NCBI GenBank assembly: GCA_029339195.1
Contig: JAPTJF010000284.1
Span: 8,445 to 72,444 of the forward strand
Reading direction: 5' to 3'
DNA: 64,000 nt
From: Micractinium sp. NFX-FRZ
Lineage: Eukaryota; Chlorophyta; Trebouxiophyceae; Chlorellales; Chlorellaceae
A model generated the notes under the pieces. It was not told the origin of the DNA, did no database searches, and saw nothing but the letters and a program-made list of their open reading frames with translations. The position numbers were made by a program, and so were the translations under genes. Position 1 is the first letter of the stretch, and each line of letters begins with the position of its first letter. Shown one piece after another: positions 1 to 10,520 of the stretch.

Positions 1-257
1 TGAGGTTGTGAGGGGCGGGAGCAGGCAGGCAGGCGGGGGGGGGGGCGGCTGGAAGCAGCCTGCCTGAAGCCGGCCAACCAAAGGCCATAAAAGAACAACG
101 GTGGATGAAGGGAGGAAGAAATGAGGTAACGGGGGAGGGCAGCGGGCGCCCGGGGCCCTTTGCCCTGCTCTGCCGGCACACTCGCGTGGGCTACGCGGCA
201 AAAGGTTTGTATGTTCTGCATGATGACATACGTTGGCTCGCTGGCAGGCCGGCCAGC

Positions 258-3200
258 TCAAGCGTAGATGCCGCTGCGCAGCGCCACCGCCAGGCCCAGC
301 ACCAGCAGTATGGCGGCGCCGCCAATCAGCGCCAGCGCTGCCGGGTGCATGGGGCGCTGCCGCCACGCCTCGAGCTCTGCGGCGGTGGCGGGCAGGCGGA
401 CGGGGGGCGCCACGCCGGTGGCGGCCGCACCGCCCGCACCCTTCTCAAGCTGCAGCTCCAGGTGCTGCTTGAGGAGGCCCACATCTTCACCCGCCTCTTT
501 CACCCGCTCCTGCTCATCATACTCCGCAGTCTTCCGCCTCAGCCGCTCCTCCTCAGCCGCGGCAGCCGCCGCTGCGGCTGCGGCTGTGGCAGCGGCTGCA
601 GCGGCCGCGCTGCTGCCGCTGGCTGCCGCTGCCGTGGCGCCGGCCTTGGTAGGGCTGGCTGGTGCGGGTGCGGCGGGCGCGGCCGCTGCCTCGCCGTCTG
701 GCTGCGGCGCAGCTGCCGGCGGCTCCAGCAGTGCCAGCAGGGCAACGTTGCTGGCTGCAGTGGCCACCTGGCGTGGCGTCCAGCCGCCGGCGTGGGCGTA
801 CTGCCAGCACTCGGCCGCCGCCGTCAGCCCCACCGCCGCCACCAGCGCGGCGGCGGCGTCGGCCGACAGCGCCGGGCCCAGCGCTGCTGCCAGGTGGAGG
901 GGCGTCAAGCCGCGGCTGCCGCTGCCTGCCAGCTGCCAGCTGTGGCCCGCTGAGGTTGCCCAGTCAGCCAGCGCCGTCAGCAGCTCTGCGCTGCCAGAGG
1001 CAGCCGCCGTGCCCAGCAGCCCGGCTGGCAGCAGCGCATCCACGGCGGCCACTGCTGAGCTGGCATCCCCGCTGGCGGTGACAGCTGGCAGCAGGCGGCG
1101 CAGCAGCGCGGGCCAGCGGCAGCGCACGCACAGCGCACACAGCCAGGCGGCGGCCGCCGCCACGCGCTGCCGTGCGGCGGGCAGGTACCCCACATCCTCC
1201 GCCCCTGCCACCACCTCCCCCGGCTGTTGCTGCTGCTGCTCCAGGAAGGACAGCACGGTGTTGACGAGGCGCAGCACGCGCGTCGTGAAGCCGTGGAGCT
1301 GGCGCTGGTCAGCTGCAGCCGCGGCAGCCGCCGCCTGCAGCTGCAGCAACTCTGCCGCTTCCGCCTCCATGCCATCCGGGAGAACCAGCACTGGCGCGCC
1401 CTCTCCCAGCAGCGGGCCTGCAGCAGGGTACAAGGTTAGCAGTGGTGTTTAGAGCACGCAGACACAGCACGGGCACGTGCCCAGGTGGGAGGCCTGCCCT
1501 TCCCGCACAAGCAAGCACACATGCCCCAGGAAACAAGGCACCTGCCAGGCCGGGAGCAGCCGCATGCCGTGCCAATGCATTTGGGAGGAAGTACGACAGC
1601 AAGCAATGGGCGGCAGGCGAGGCCCAGGCAGGCGAGGCCCAACTTGCCAGGGCAAGCAAGCAGCCCAGGGCTCACCTGCCGCCGTCGCGAGCTCAAACTC
1701 ATAGAGGCCCCACTCGCGCCGCGCCGCCGGCACCCACACATCCACGCCGTGCTGCTGCTCCAGGAGCCGCCTCAGCCGCTCCTCCTCCTCCTGCTCCTCC
1801 TCCGCCCCATCATCATCAGCATCCGTCCCCACGTCTGATTCTGCCTCCCCATCTGACTGCGCCTCTCCGCTGCCGCCGCTGGCGGAAGCTTGTGCCTCCT
1901 CGCCGCCCTCTGCAAGGCCCTCAGCATCGCCCCCCTCCTCCTGCTCCTCCTCCTGCTCCTCCTCAGCCTGCGCTGGCCAGCTCTGCTCGCCAGGCATGTC
2001 TGGCGCGGCCTCTCCAGGGGGCAACACCGCGAGCGCCTTGTGCCGGCCGCCCGAGCGGCAGTGCAGCACGCGCGCACGGCCGCCACCCGACTCTCCCAGC
2101 AGCAGCTGCTGCCATTCGGGGCAGTGGAGCACAAAGCGGCCGCCTGCCGCCCCAACAGTTGTGGCCACAGGGCCCACGACCGCCAGCTTCAGCCGCTGCT
2201 GCTGCTCCTGGCTGCCGCTGCCGGCGCCGGGCCCGCCCATGGCAAGCGCACACACGACGCTGCCGGCGCTGGCAAGCTGCCTGTAGCTGCCGGCTGTGCC
2301 GCCGCCCTCTGCCGGCTGCTCCAGCGGCTGCAGCAGCAGGGCCGCGCTGGCCGTCTCCGCCTGCGCAACTACACGCAGCAGCGGCAGCGTGGGCGGCAGC
2401 CGCCACGCGCCCTGCTGCGCCGCCTGCACCGCCTGCCACGCGCGCAGCAGCTGGGCCAGCACGGCCGCCGAGCCGGCGGGGTGCTGCAGGGCTGCAGCCT
2501 CTGAGGAGCTCAGCAGCACGTCCAACGCGAGATGGGTGCACCCTGAGCGCACGGTCCCAATGATGATGGTCGGCGTGGAGGCCAGCGCGCTCTGCAGCTC
2601 ACGGCGCAGGTGCGGGGGCAGCTGGTCGGGCGCCAAGCCATACACCTGCAGCAAGGGGACGGGGCGGGCAGGCACGCGCGCAGGTTGTGGGGCAGCCGGG
2701 GCGTGCAATGGGGACACGAGGGCTGCAGAAACAGGTAGCCGGCATGCCCGTGGAATGGGAGCGCCCACCGGTATGGAGGCCGCACGCAGTGGCAGCGGCA
2801 GCTGCAGCAGCAGCTGCAGCATGGGGCCTCTCTCCGCACACACCTCGAGGGAGAAGCGGACCACAAGGGGCTGCCTCTCATGCAATCAACTAACACCTCC
2901 CAAGACAAAAGTTTGGAAAAACAGCAGGGCCCCAACCGCAGCACACACCTTGAGGGAGAAGCGGATCACCAGGGGCTCCCTCTCCAGAGAGCAGGGGTCG
3001 GCAGCCGCGGCAGCCACGGCCTGCGGCAGCGGCGCGCCCGCGCTCTGCAGCAGCGCCGCCGTCTCGTGCGCTGCCGGCCAGGACGACAGCGGCAGGCTGG
3101 CGGCGGGCAGGCTGGCGGGCGGCAGGTCAAACATGGCGTCGTCCAGAGGCTCCCGCTTGGCCTGCTGTGCATGCTGGGGCGCTGAGCGCGACGACAGCCC

Positions 3201-4084
3201 CAGCAGGCTGCGCTGCATCTGCTCCCCAGGAGAGCTCACAAAGCAGTCCAGGCTGGGCAGGTCGGCCAGGGAGACAGTCGTGAACTGCTGTGCCTCCTGC
3301 ACTCCCAGCCGGTTGGCTGCCAGCGCGGCGTCCACGGGGAGGCCAGCGGGCTCCGACAGGGAGGCCAGCGGCCCCATTTGGTGGGTGCTGCTGGCGGCGC
3401 TGGTGCGTGCCAGCAGGGCGGCCGCCAGGTCATCAGGCTCCATCACCTGCCACGTCAGCAGCGGGCGGCAGGAAGCCAGGTCAGCAGCAGGGGCAGAAGC
3501 CATGTGGGGAGGGCGCGAGGCAGCGGGGCAGACACGCAGCCCGGGGCTGTGCGCTGGCTCGCGGGCGGCAGGGCGTGCCCAGCAGTGCAGTGCATCACAA
3601 GCCATCAGGGAGCAAGGGATATGCCCATTCGCAGCGCGCATGTGCAAGGCTGCATGCAGGCTGGGCACTGCTGCGTCAGGCGGGCAGCACAGCGTGAGGT
3701 GCACAACATTTTAAGTCAGCCTCTAGATTGGGCAGGCAGGCAGGCAGGCAGGCAGGCGGGCAGGCAGGACAGGGGCAGCAGGGGCAGCAGGGGGTGCAGC
3801 GGGCATGTCAGCGGGCATGTCAGCGCTGAAAGGAGTGCATGCCGGCAGGGGGGCAGCCGGGGGGCCTTACCAGCAGCTGGTCGATCTCGTCTGGCGTGAG
3901 GGTGGGCAGGGTCTGCTGCTGCGCCTGCTGCGCCTGCTGCGGGAAGCTGGGGCCCAGCAGGCTCCCAAACGAGGCCAGGCCATGCGGCGGCCAGCCGTCC
4001 GCCGATGACGAGCCGCCGCCCGGCTGCGGTGACACGCTTCCCAGTGGTGCCAGAGTGGAGGGAGGGAAGTCCTGCTGCTGCTTG

Positions 4085-4117
<33 letters not shown>

Positions 4118-5848
4118 CAGTGATGCAAGCCTGCCAGCTGTGCTTCATAGGACAGCTCTCCCGCCAGGCTGCTCTGCAGGGGCCCGTCGAACCCCAACAT
4201 CGGCAGCAGCTGGCTGACGCCGGGCACCAAACCCAGGCCGAGCGCGTACTGCCCCTGCCCCTGCTCCTGCCCCTGGTGCTGGAGTGGCTGGTGGTGGTAG
4301 TGGTCAGCATAATGGCCCACCGCTTGCGCTGGCACGCCGGGCAGCGGCTGGGCAGCCGTGGACTGCCCGCGGGCGGTGCTGGCACTGCCGCCGCTGTGGT
4401 TGTTGCTGTGCCGCCGCCCCATGCCCTCGCCGCTTGTGCTGGGGCTCAGGCTGTGTGAGTAAAGGTCACCCTTGGCCTCGCTCTCTCCCCCGCTGCTGCC
4501 CGCCAGGAAAGCGGTGGCGGCCGCCATCTTGCTGCTGCTGGCGCCGCGCGTGCGCCGGCTGGTGCGCGCCGCCGCCTCGCCGTCGGCAGTGGCCCGCTCC
4601 TGCTGCCGCTTCTGCTGCATGCGGTGCTTGCGCTCCATGCGCCGCTGAAGAGAGACGGCGCAGCTGCGCTTGGCGCCCTCAAATTCGGCAACCGGGTGCA
4701 GCCGGGTGCACTGCACGGGGGGGCAGCGGGCGGGCGGGCGGGCGGGCGGGCCAGAGGGGGGCGGGCGGGAGTTGAGGCGGCCGGCGACAGGTGCACGGGC
4801 TGATGGGTGGGGACGAGCTGCCATGTGCCGGGCCGCAGGCATGGCTCTGGCATTCACGTACCAGGCGTACCCAAGCTAGATTGCTTACCAGGGCTAGCTT
4901 TACCTGCTGGCAGATCCAGCCAGGTGCTTACGATGGGGACCAACCCGCCCCCCCCCCCAAAAAACAACCAAGTGGCTGTCCTTACCTGCTGGCAGAAGCG
5001 CAGGGCCCGCCCGCTTGCATCCGTCACGTACATGGCTCGCGCATGCTGCTCTGCACGGGCGGGAAGGCAGGCAGAAGGCCAAAGGCCAACAGGCAGGCAA
5101 GCAGGTTGGAACACCAGACTTCAAGTGCTCTGATACCCCAGCTCCAGTCAATCGCGAGCCCTGCACATGGCAGAGCGTGCGCATATGTGCAGACAAATGC
5201 AAAAGCCCTAGCCAGGACGCGCAGCAGCTGCCATGCAACAGGGAGCGGCCAGGACACACGCGGCGGCAGAGCCAGGGCCGGCCGCAGCACCCACCACAGA
5301 TGCGCTGCAGGCGGTAGAAGGGTTTGCCGCCCTCCAGGCTCACGCCACAGCCCTCCACCTGGCATGTTGCGGGGGTGCGTCCCGCGCGTGGGCGACGCCC
5401 CTTGCCGCCACTGGCCACAGCCGGGGCGGCGCGGCGGCTGCCTCCGCTGCCCTCCCCGCTGCCAGCAGTGGCCTGCGAGGCGGTCTGCAATGGCAGATGC
5501 AAGGGACGGGTCAAACCCTCGAAGGGGTTGGTAATGCAATCCAGAAGAGGAGGAGGCCACGGAAGCAGAGGCAGCGGCCACCGCCCGCCTCCCCGTAGGC
5601 GTCTGGGTGCACACGGGCCATACTGTGCACAGGTCGCGGAGCGGTCCGTGCCGCATACCAATAGCCAAGTATGCTCACTGCAAGTGCAGAGGAGGCACTG
5701 TGCGCACCTGGGCCGCACTGCTGAGTACGCCTTCTTCTCGCTGGCCGTCGCTGGGCGAGCCGCCGGCGCTGGGCCCCAGGGCTGCGTGCTTCTCCGCTTG
5801 CAGACCGTGTGGGTCCCATTCGAAGTCGGACAAGGACCACTGTTCCAT
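258..5848 (-). CDS. SBP-domain transcription factor, CRR1/SPL-like, with ankyrin-like repeats and C-terminal membrane segment
   Basis: Seven exons in transcription order: 5848-5708, 5484-5295, 5050-4986, 4710-3871, 3446-2949, 2645-1676, 1417-258; phases close to 1287 aa. The start (MEQWSLSDFEWDP) resembles the W-D-rich N-terminus of CRR1 and group-I SPL proteins. The SBP domain begins near residue 88 (CQVEGC) and is spread over three exons. It has both zinc sites (C-x4-C ... C-x2-H, then FCQQC ... H ... KRSC) and a basic NLS (RRMERKHRMQQKR). SBP domains bind DNA with a GTAC core. A conserved SPL block (PLVIRFSLK, then TIIIGTVRSGCTHLALD) spans the exon 5/6 junction. Ankyrin-like sequence (GLTPLHLAAAL) lies near residues 1070-1130 and a hydrophobic helix ends the protein. 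In Chlamydomonas CRR1 controls copper and hypoxia responses; orthology here is inferred. I see no long Cys-rich tail, only a CALCVRC cluster. Confidence 0.9.
2836..2879. repeat. Intronic copy of SBP exon 5 donor edge
   Basis: This 44-nt stretch matches 2941-2984 (end of exon 5 plus its donor) with about 4 mismatches at an offset of 105 bp. It still encodes PLVVRFSLE followed by a GTGTGTG donor, inside intron 5. Confidence 0.9.
3730..3769. repeat. (GGCA)n microsatellite
   Basis: Tetranucleotide GGCA run in intron 4 of the SBP gene. Similar GGCA/CCTG runs recur at 33356-33380, 40258-40283 and 49259-49281. Confidence 0.9.
4085..4116. repeat. CAG/CTG repeat coding poly-Gln
   Basis: At least ten CTG triplets on the + strand encode a glutamine run in exon 4 of the SBP protein, in a Gln/His-rich presumed activation region. 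Confidence 0.9.
4732..4755. repeat. (GGGC)n tract in SBP intron 3
   Basis: Run of GGGC units close to the acceptor of exon 4. The pre-mRNA (minus strand) is C-rich here, so it doubles as the pyrimidine tract; the other strand has G-quadruplex potential. Confidence 0.7.
4900..4915. repeat. Short intronic copy of SBP exon 3 donor edge
   Basis: TTACCTGCTGGCAG is repeated from 4982 onward, the real exon 3 end and GTAAG donor, 82 bp away within intron 3. Confidence 0.6.
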
Positions 5849-6092
5849 GCTGGGCCCCAGCCAGCCCGCAAAAGGCGCGAGTACGCCAGTGGCCGCCAGC
5901 GGGCTGTGCTGTTGGGTAAAACACGTGGGGAATTCTGTGCACCCATGTAGGGGGCGTGTGCCGCTAGGGGCGTGTGCTGCAAGCTTCGAGCTGAAGCAAT
6001 TGCGCGTGCCACCGTGGCGCGGAGGCATCATGCGCAGGTAATGCTGCACCAACGGTGATCGGCTGAGTCGTAGACGCCGTGGGTGGCGCGCC
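5849..6092. promoter_or_regulatory. Divergent promoter between SBP gene and membrane-protein gene
   Basis: 244 bp separate the two start codons, which face away from each other, so both promoters and 5' UTRs must lie here or overlap the genes. A single GTAC, the SBP-domain core, is at 5881-5884. One occurrence is weak evidence for autoregulation. Confidence 0.5.
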
Positions 6093-8136
6093 ATGGCCTC
6101 CTGGCTGTCGTTCTGCGACAAGAGGCAAGAGCGGCAGTGGAACCTCACCTTTGCAGCCGGCCAGGCGGGCCTAGATGCGGCCGTGAGCTTGCAGACATTG
6201 CTGTTCCCCAGCCTGGTGGCACGCACGGTGAGGGGAGGGCTCGCGAGGAGTTGTGACCTCGTCACGGCGGGTGGGGCCCACGGGAGGGCCCAGCGCGCTG
6301 GGCCGGTCACGTTGGATGTCAGTGAGGCCAGGCGAGGCGGGTAGCGGCGTCCCCGTCCCGGCCAGGCCACCAAATTTGTCCCGCCGTGTGCCACCGCCCT
6401 CCGCCGCCGCCGTGCACAGTTGTGGGACGAGCTGAGCGGGCGGAACAACACTGCGCTGCACCTCTTGGAGGCCCTCTGGCTGGCTGCCTTCCTCGCGTGG
6501 GCGCCGCTGCACCTGCTGCTGGCGCAACTCAGCCCTAGCACATACCTCAAGCACCGCACGCCGCTGGTGCTGCTTTCCCGGCTGCAGCGACAGCTTACAA
6601 GTGAGGCAGGGCTGGGGGAAGGGGAGGTTGGGCCACTTCATGACCCAATGGCACTCAAACGAGCAGGACAGCACCCAACTTGGATGCATGCGGTGGACAG
6701 TTGCGGCGCGGCATCGTGGCACCTGCGTCGCTGCTCTCACCACTATGGCTGCAGCAGGCATGCGTGGCAGAGGGTCCTTTGTGGTGCTGCCCAGCACCCA
6801 TGGGCGTGTTCCGCAGCACCCACTGCTGCACGCGTCGCCCATTGCTGCATCGCCCATTGCTGCAGTCATGCGCTATGCAGCGCTGTTCAACCAGGAAGCA
6901 ATGGGCCTGACAGCGGACGCTGCCGCACCCGGCGCCCTCCCTGCCACGCTGGGAGGCGTCCTCGGCATGCTGCTCTGGAGGGTGAGAGCTGCGGGGGCGT
7001 GCAGCAGGGGCACGTACTGCACCTCACCGCCCTGCCAGCCCGGCGTACATCCCCGACATGCCATGCCCTGCCTGTCTTGCATGCTCACCCTGCTGACCTG
7101 CTGGCCCAGGCCTGGGTTGCTCGCATCCAACCAAACCCAACCGCCCTGCACCCACCCTGCCCCCGCCCGCCCTCTCGCTGTGTGCAGCCCGGCAGCGTGG
7201 CCTCCCTGCTCAGCACGTACACGCTGCCCATGAAGTACACTGCGCCCTGCGCGCTGGGCCTGCTGGCCGCCACGCTGCACAGCACGCTGCGGCAGTGTGC
7301 CGCAGAGTGCAGGGGGGGGACGCGGGTGCAGCTGGCGCAGCTATATGCAGGTGAGAGGGCAGGAGGGGCTGGCTGGCTGCGGCTCAGCTTGGAGGTTGGC
7401 GGCGGGCGCAGGGTGGGGCCCTTTGATGGCTGGGCCCGCTGCCGTCGGCAAGGCCGGGGGGGTGGCAACTGGGACTCTGTTGCCATGCGCAGTGCGGAGG
7501 GGCCGGCACGGGTGCAGCAGCTTCGAATGTTGTGTGTGGGCAGCGCCCTCACGAATGCGGCGACCGCAGCGCCGCAACGGCGGTGCGTGCCTGGAACAGC
7601 ACCTCGCGGCGCCTGCACTCTACCGTGTTCCCTGGCCCTTTGCACCCATGCTGTGCCGCTATGCCCTGCCTGCGCTGCCTGCAGGCATAGTGCAGCGGGT
7701 GCGGGAGTGGAAGGCGCTATGGCTGGCTGCGCCCAGCAGCAGCAGCAGCGGCGGCGCCGGCAGCGGCGGGGCGTGGCCCACGGGCCAGGACCCTCTTGCA
7801 GCCGTGTCTGGCGGCACATGTAGTGCCAGGAGCTGCGTGGGCACATGCGTCGCGGTGCATGCGTGGCTGCAAGTGGTGCTAGGAGCGCTGTTGCCGCTGC
7901 TGGTGATGTGGGCGGTGGAGGAGCGCTCCCGCCTGCGCTTCCAGCAGCAGTGGCTGCAGCACCACGCGCCGGCGCCGGCAGATGTGGCCGACGGCAGCGC
8001 AGCGCCCCGGGGTGGCAGCCCCGTACTGCCTCCCGCCCCCGCCGCAACGCGCCCCGTCCCCAGGCTGGCGCTGGCAGCCTGGCTGGCAGCTTGCGCAATG
8101 GGGCTCTGGGTGCTCCTTGAGGCAGCACTGCTGTGA
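6093..8136 (+). CDS. Multi-pass membrane protein of unknown function
   Basis: Five exons: 6093-6227, 6420-6600, 6866-6981, 7188-7350, 7685-8136; phases close to 348 aa. All four introns have GTGAG donors and Y-rich AG acceptors. I do not recognise a family. Hydrophobic segments are visible in exon 2 (LLEALWLAAFLAWAPLHLLL), exon 3 (ALPATLGGVLGMLLW), exon 4 (APCALGLLAATLHSTL), and twice in exon 5 (VVLGALLPLLVMW and a C-terminal LALAAWLAACAMGLWVLLEAAL). About five membrane passes are likely. Between the last two is a Pro/Ala-rich loop, and a Ser/Gly run sits early in exon 5. There is no obvious signal or transit peptide. The gene is divergent from the SBP factor and convergent with PFL. A TGTAA motif occurs only at 8854-8858. 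Confidence 0.75.
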
Positions 8137-8672
8137 AGCAGGCCTGTGGGCGTGCCGCTACACACATGGCAGCTGCTGGCATGGCTGGGGTGCACACCGC
8201 TCCGCTGCCTTTTGCCGCTGCCACTCATTTTTCAGCCCTGTCGTGCCCGCGCCCTCACCCCCCACGCGAGAGCCCACCATCCTCTAGCAACTGTCATACT
8301 ACTTGTCCCCGCCCCCCCCGCAACACGCACCTGTTTTTCCATGCAAGGCCCCAAAGCACACACCCCTCACCTTGTCCCTCCCGTCTTTCATGCCCTTCTC
8401 TTCCCCCCTGTCTCCCCATCTTTACACCCTGCCCCACTCGTCTTTCCCACTCCCAAGTCACACGCTGTCTTCAGAAGAACCTTCCATCCCCTTGCTCACT
8501 CGCTGCGCCCTTATTTATCAGTCTCACCTTCTCTCTAACACATGCTGCCTGCCGAGGGCCCAGCCCGACCCGTGGCGGCTGCCACCTCGGTTCAGCTGCT
8601 TTCGAACAGACACCCGCTGTGCGCTGTCCCTGCCCGTCCCCCGCCGGTCAATTGCATCATCCTCCGCATCCT

Positions 8673-8791
8673 GAACACGAAAGCAGATCCACATGCTATC
8701 GACACGTCGGACCCAAGATTATAAGGATTGCATCTGTTACCGCCCCTCTTGAACACCAAAGCAGGTCCACATGCTATCGACACATCTGACC
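8673..8791. repeat. 41-bp direct repeat pair
   Basis: 8673-8713 and 8751-8791 match over 41 nt with a few substitutions (shared core CCACATGCTATCGACAC), offset 78 bp, in the gene-free interval. Confidence 0.85.
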
Positions 8792-9173
8792 AAGGGACGC
8801 ACCACACTCTGGGGTGTCACCAATCCTTTGCCTCAGCGGTGTGCATCACACCGTGTAACGCACAGCACACTTCTCATGGGGGAGGGGTTTTCGTCAGACA
8901 TGAGCGCAGGCAGCGGGGAGCAGCGCCAGCCCATCCCCTGTGGCTGGCAGGACGGGGCACCTCCGGTGGGGCTCAGCACGCCTATGCAACCTCGGCCCGT
9001 TCGGAGGGCAAGCGGCTCAGGGAGGCAGACCCCGCGGGTTAGTGCCAGGTTGGCGGCTACAGTGGTCTGCCACTGGATGGGGAAAAAATCAAGTACAGGT
9101 AGTCCCCTGACTTGCCAAGGGGTGAGCCACAAACGTAACAGTCTGTCAAGCGGGCCCTGTGGGCATACGGCTG

Positions 9174-9224
9174 GGGGGGGTCTGACATGCGGCTGTCCAC
9201 AAGCTGTGGGGGGTCTGACATGGG
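9174..9224. repeat. Short direct repeat (GGGGGGTCTGACATG)
   Basis: The 15-mer occurs around 9175-9190 and 9210-9224 in the gene-free interval. No function is evident. Confidence 0.7.
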
Positions 9225-10383
9225 TGGGTGGCTTCGGTTGACACGATGCATTCGTTGATTGGGTGGACAGCTGGGACGCTCACACACGAAAGCACCGCCA
9301 CATTCACATGTGCGGTACTGTGTATGGATCAGGAGGGAGGGCATCTAGGGGATGGGAGCCCACCTGCCTGGGGGCAGGGGACAGAGATGACTCAGCACAG
9401 AGCGGTGTGACCAGCAAGGGCGCGGCACTCATGATGTGGGGTGGATGCCAGCGCTGCAGGGTGGGCGGCCATGGGTACTGCGGGGGAGTGGGTGGGCGGG
9501 GCGGGCAGCGTGGCATGCATGCTGACCCCCGCCAGCAGCCTGCGCCCTGCATAGCGCCAGCGGCGGGGAGCACACACAACCTGCAGCTGCGAGCCGTGCC
9601 CCTTGAGAGGCTTGAGGAGGGTCGTTGGCTGCCTTGCTTTGGGATCTGCGGGTCTTACACGGGTGGTTCTCTGTCGGTTGAGCAAGGCAAGGTGAACAAG
9701 GTGAAAAAATTGCGCTACACAAACTGGTCCGATCATAGCCCAGGGGCGTGAACGAATGCACTACACAAATCACTGATGGGAGCATGATGGGCGGGGAATA
9801 AAAGGTTGGGGGTCGCAAGTCGCAAGTGTCACAGGGGGATGGTATTCATACGTAACAGAAACACAAGGGATGGGGAAGCAGCGCGAAGCTGCGGCAAAGG
9901 ATGGGGACAGACTTGACAGGATCGCTGGGGCAATTTCACGGGGCGGACATATCAATTTTCATGTTGCTGGCTGAGCAAGCATAACGTCGTTCGTTTGCAG
10001 TGTGTGTTCAGAGGTGCGCGGGGGCTGCGAGGGGTGGTTTGACGTCGCGCCAAGGCATGAGCCCCCGCAGCACGCGAAGCACGGTCAGGAAGCCCAAAAG
10101 GCACCTGTGCAACAGCTGCTGACCCAGGGGAGCCTGGCTAGCCTCTACATCTGCAGCAGCAGCGGTGGCGGCAACAGCAGCGCTGTGCTCAGCATTCTGA
10201 AGGGTTGAAAAGTGCAACCCCCTTGCCTCAAGTCTCCGCTCAGGCACAGGGTCGAAGCTTCTCCCTCCCACCAACCTCCCTTGCCAACAACTCACACTCT
10301 CCCCCGCAGCCTCGCCATGCCGTGGCGATGGAAGGCGGGGTGATCATGCTCCGCTGCGCCGGCCCATAACACCCTCGGCCGCC

Positions 10384-10520
10384 CGCCAAATACGAAGGCC
10401 CACAACCCACACCCACACCCCACGCACACCACGTCGCAAATACGCCAGACTTACTGAACACACGCCCACAAATATACCATACTCAGTGAACATTACGCCG
10501 CAAATACAACATACTTAGTC
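10384..10520. repeat. Degenerate AT-rich tandem repeat 3' of PFL
   Basis: Three to four diverged units containing CGC(A)AATA(C) and a TACT(C/T)AGT or TTACTGAAC core follow one another immediately downstream of the PFL stop codon (minus strand). This could be 3' UTR. Confidence 0.6.

Larger units (their letters stand above)
8137..10518. other. 2.4-kb stretch without a recognised gene
   Basis: This lies between the convergent 3' ends of the membrane-protein gene and PFL. ORFs here are short, differ in codon pattern from neighbours and resemble no family I know. It holds pyrimidine-rich sequence (8220-8540), two direct-repeat pairs and a degenerate tandem repeat, listed separately. Long 3' UTRs could fill part of it. 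Confidence 0.6.

Noticed and set aside
268..3714. Long plus-strand reading frames opposite the SBP gene (for example 268-1452, 1442-2563, 2296-3714)
   Set aside because: They are antisense shadows of a GC-rich coding gene: Ala/Pro/Arg/Ser-rich with no family resemblance, while the minus strand gives a complete SBP protein.
8771..9241. Plus-strand reading frame of about 156 codons in the gene-free interval
   Set aside because: No family resemblance, no coherent splice partners, composition differs from real exons here, and it overlaps direct repeats.
10001..10208. Small plus-strand frame with CxxC-like look near 10.0-10.2 kb
   Set aside because: 68 codons, no homology, no promoter or poly(A) context; probably PFL 3' UTR or intergenic.
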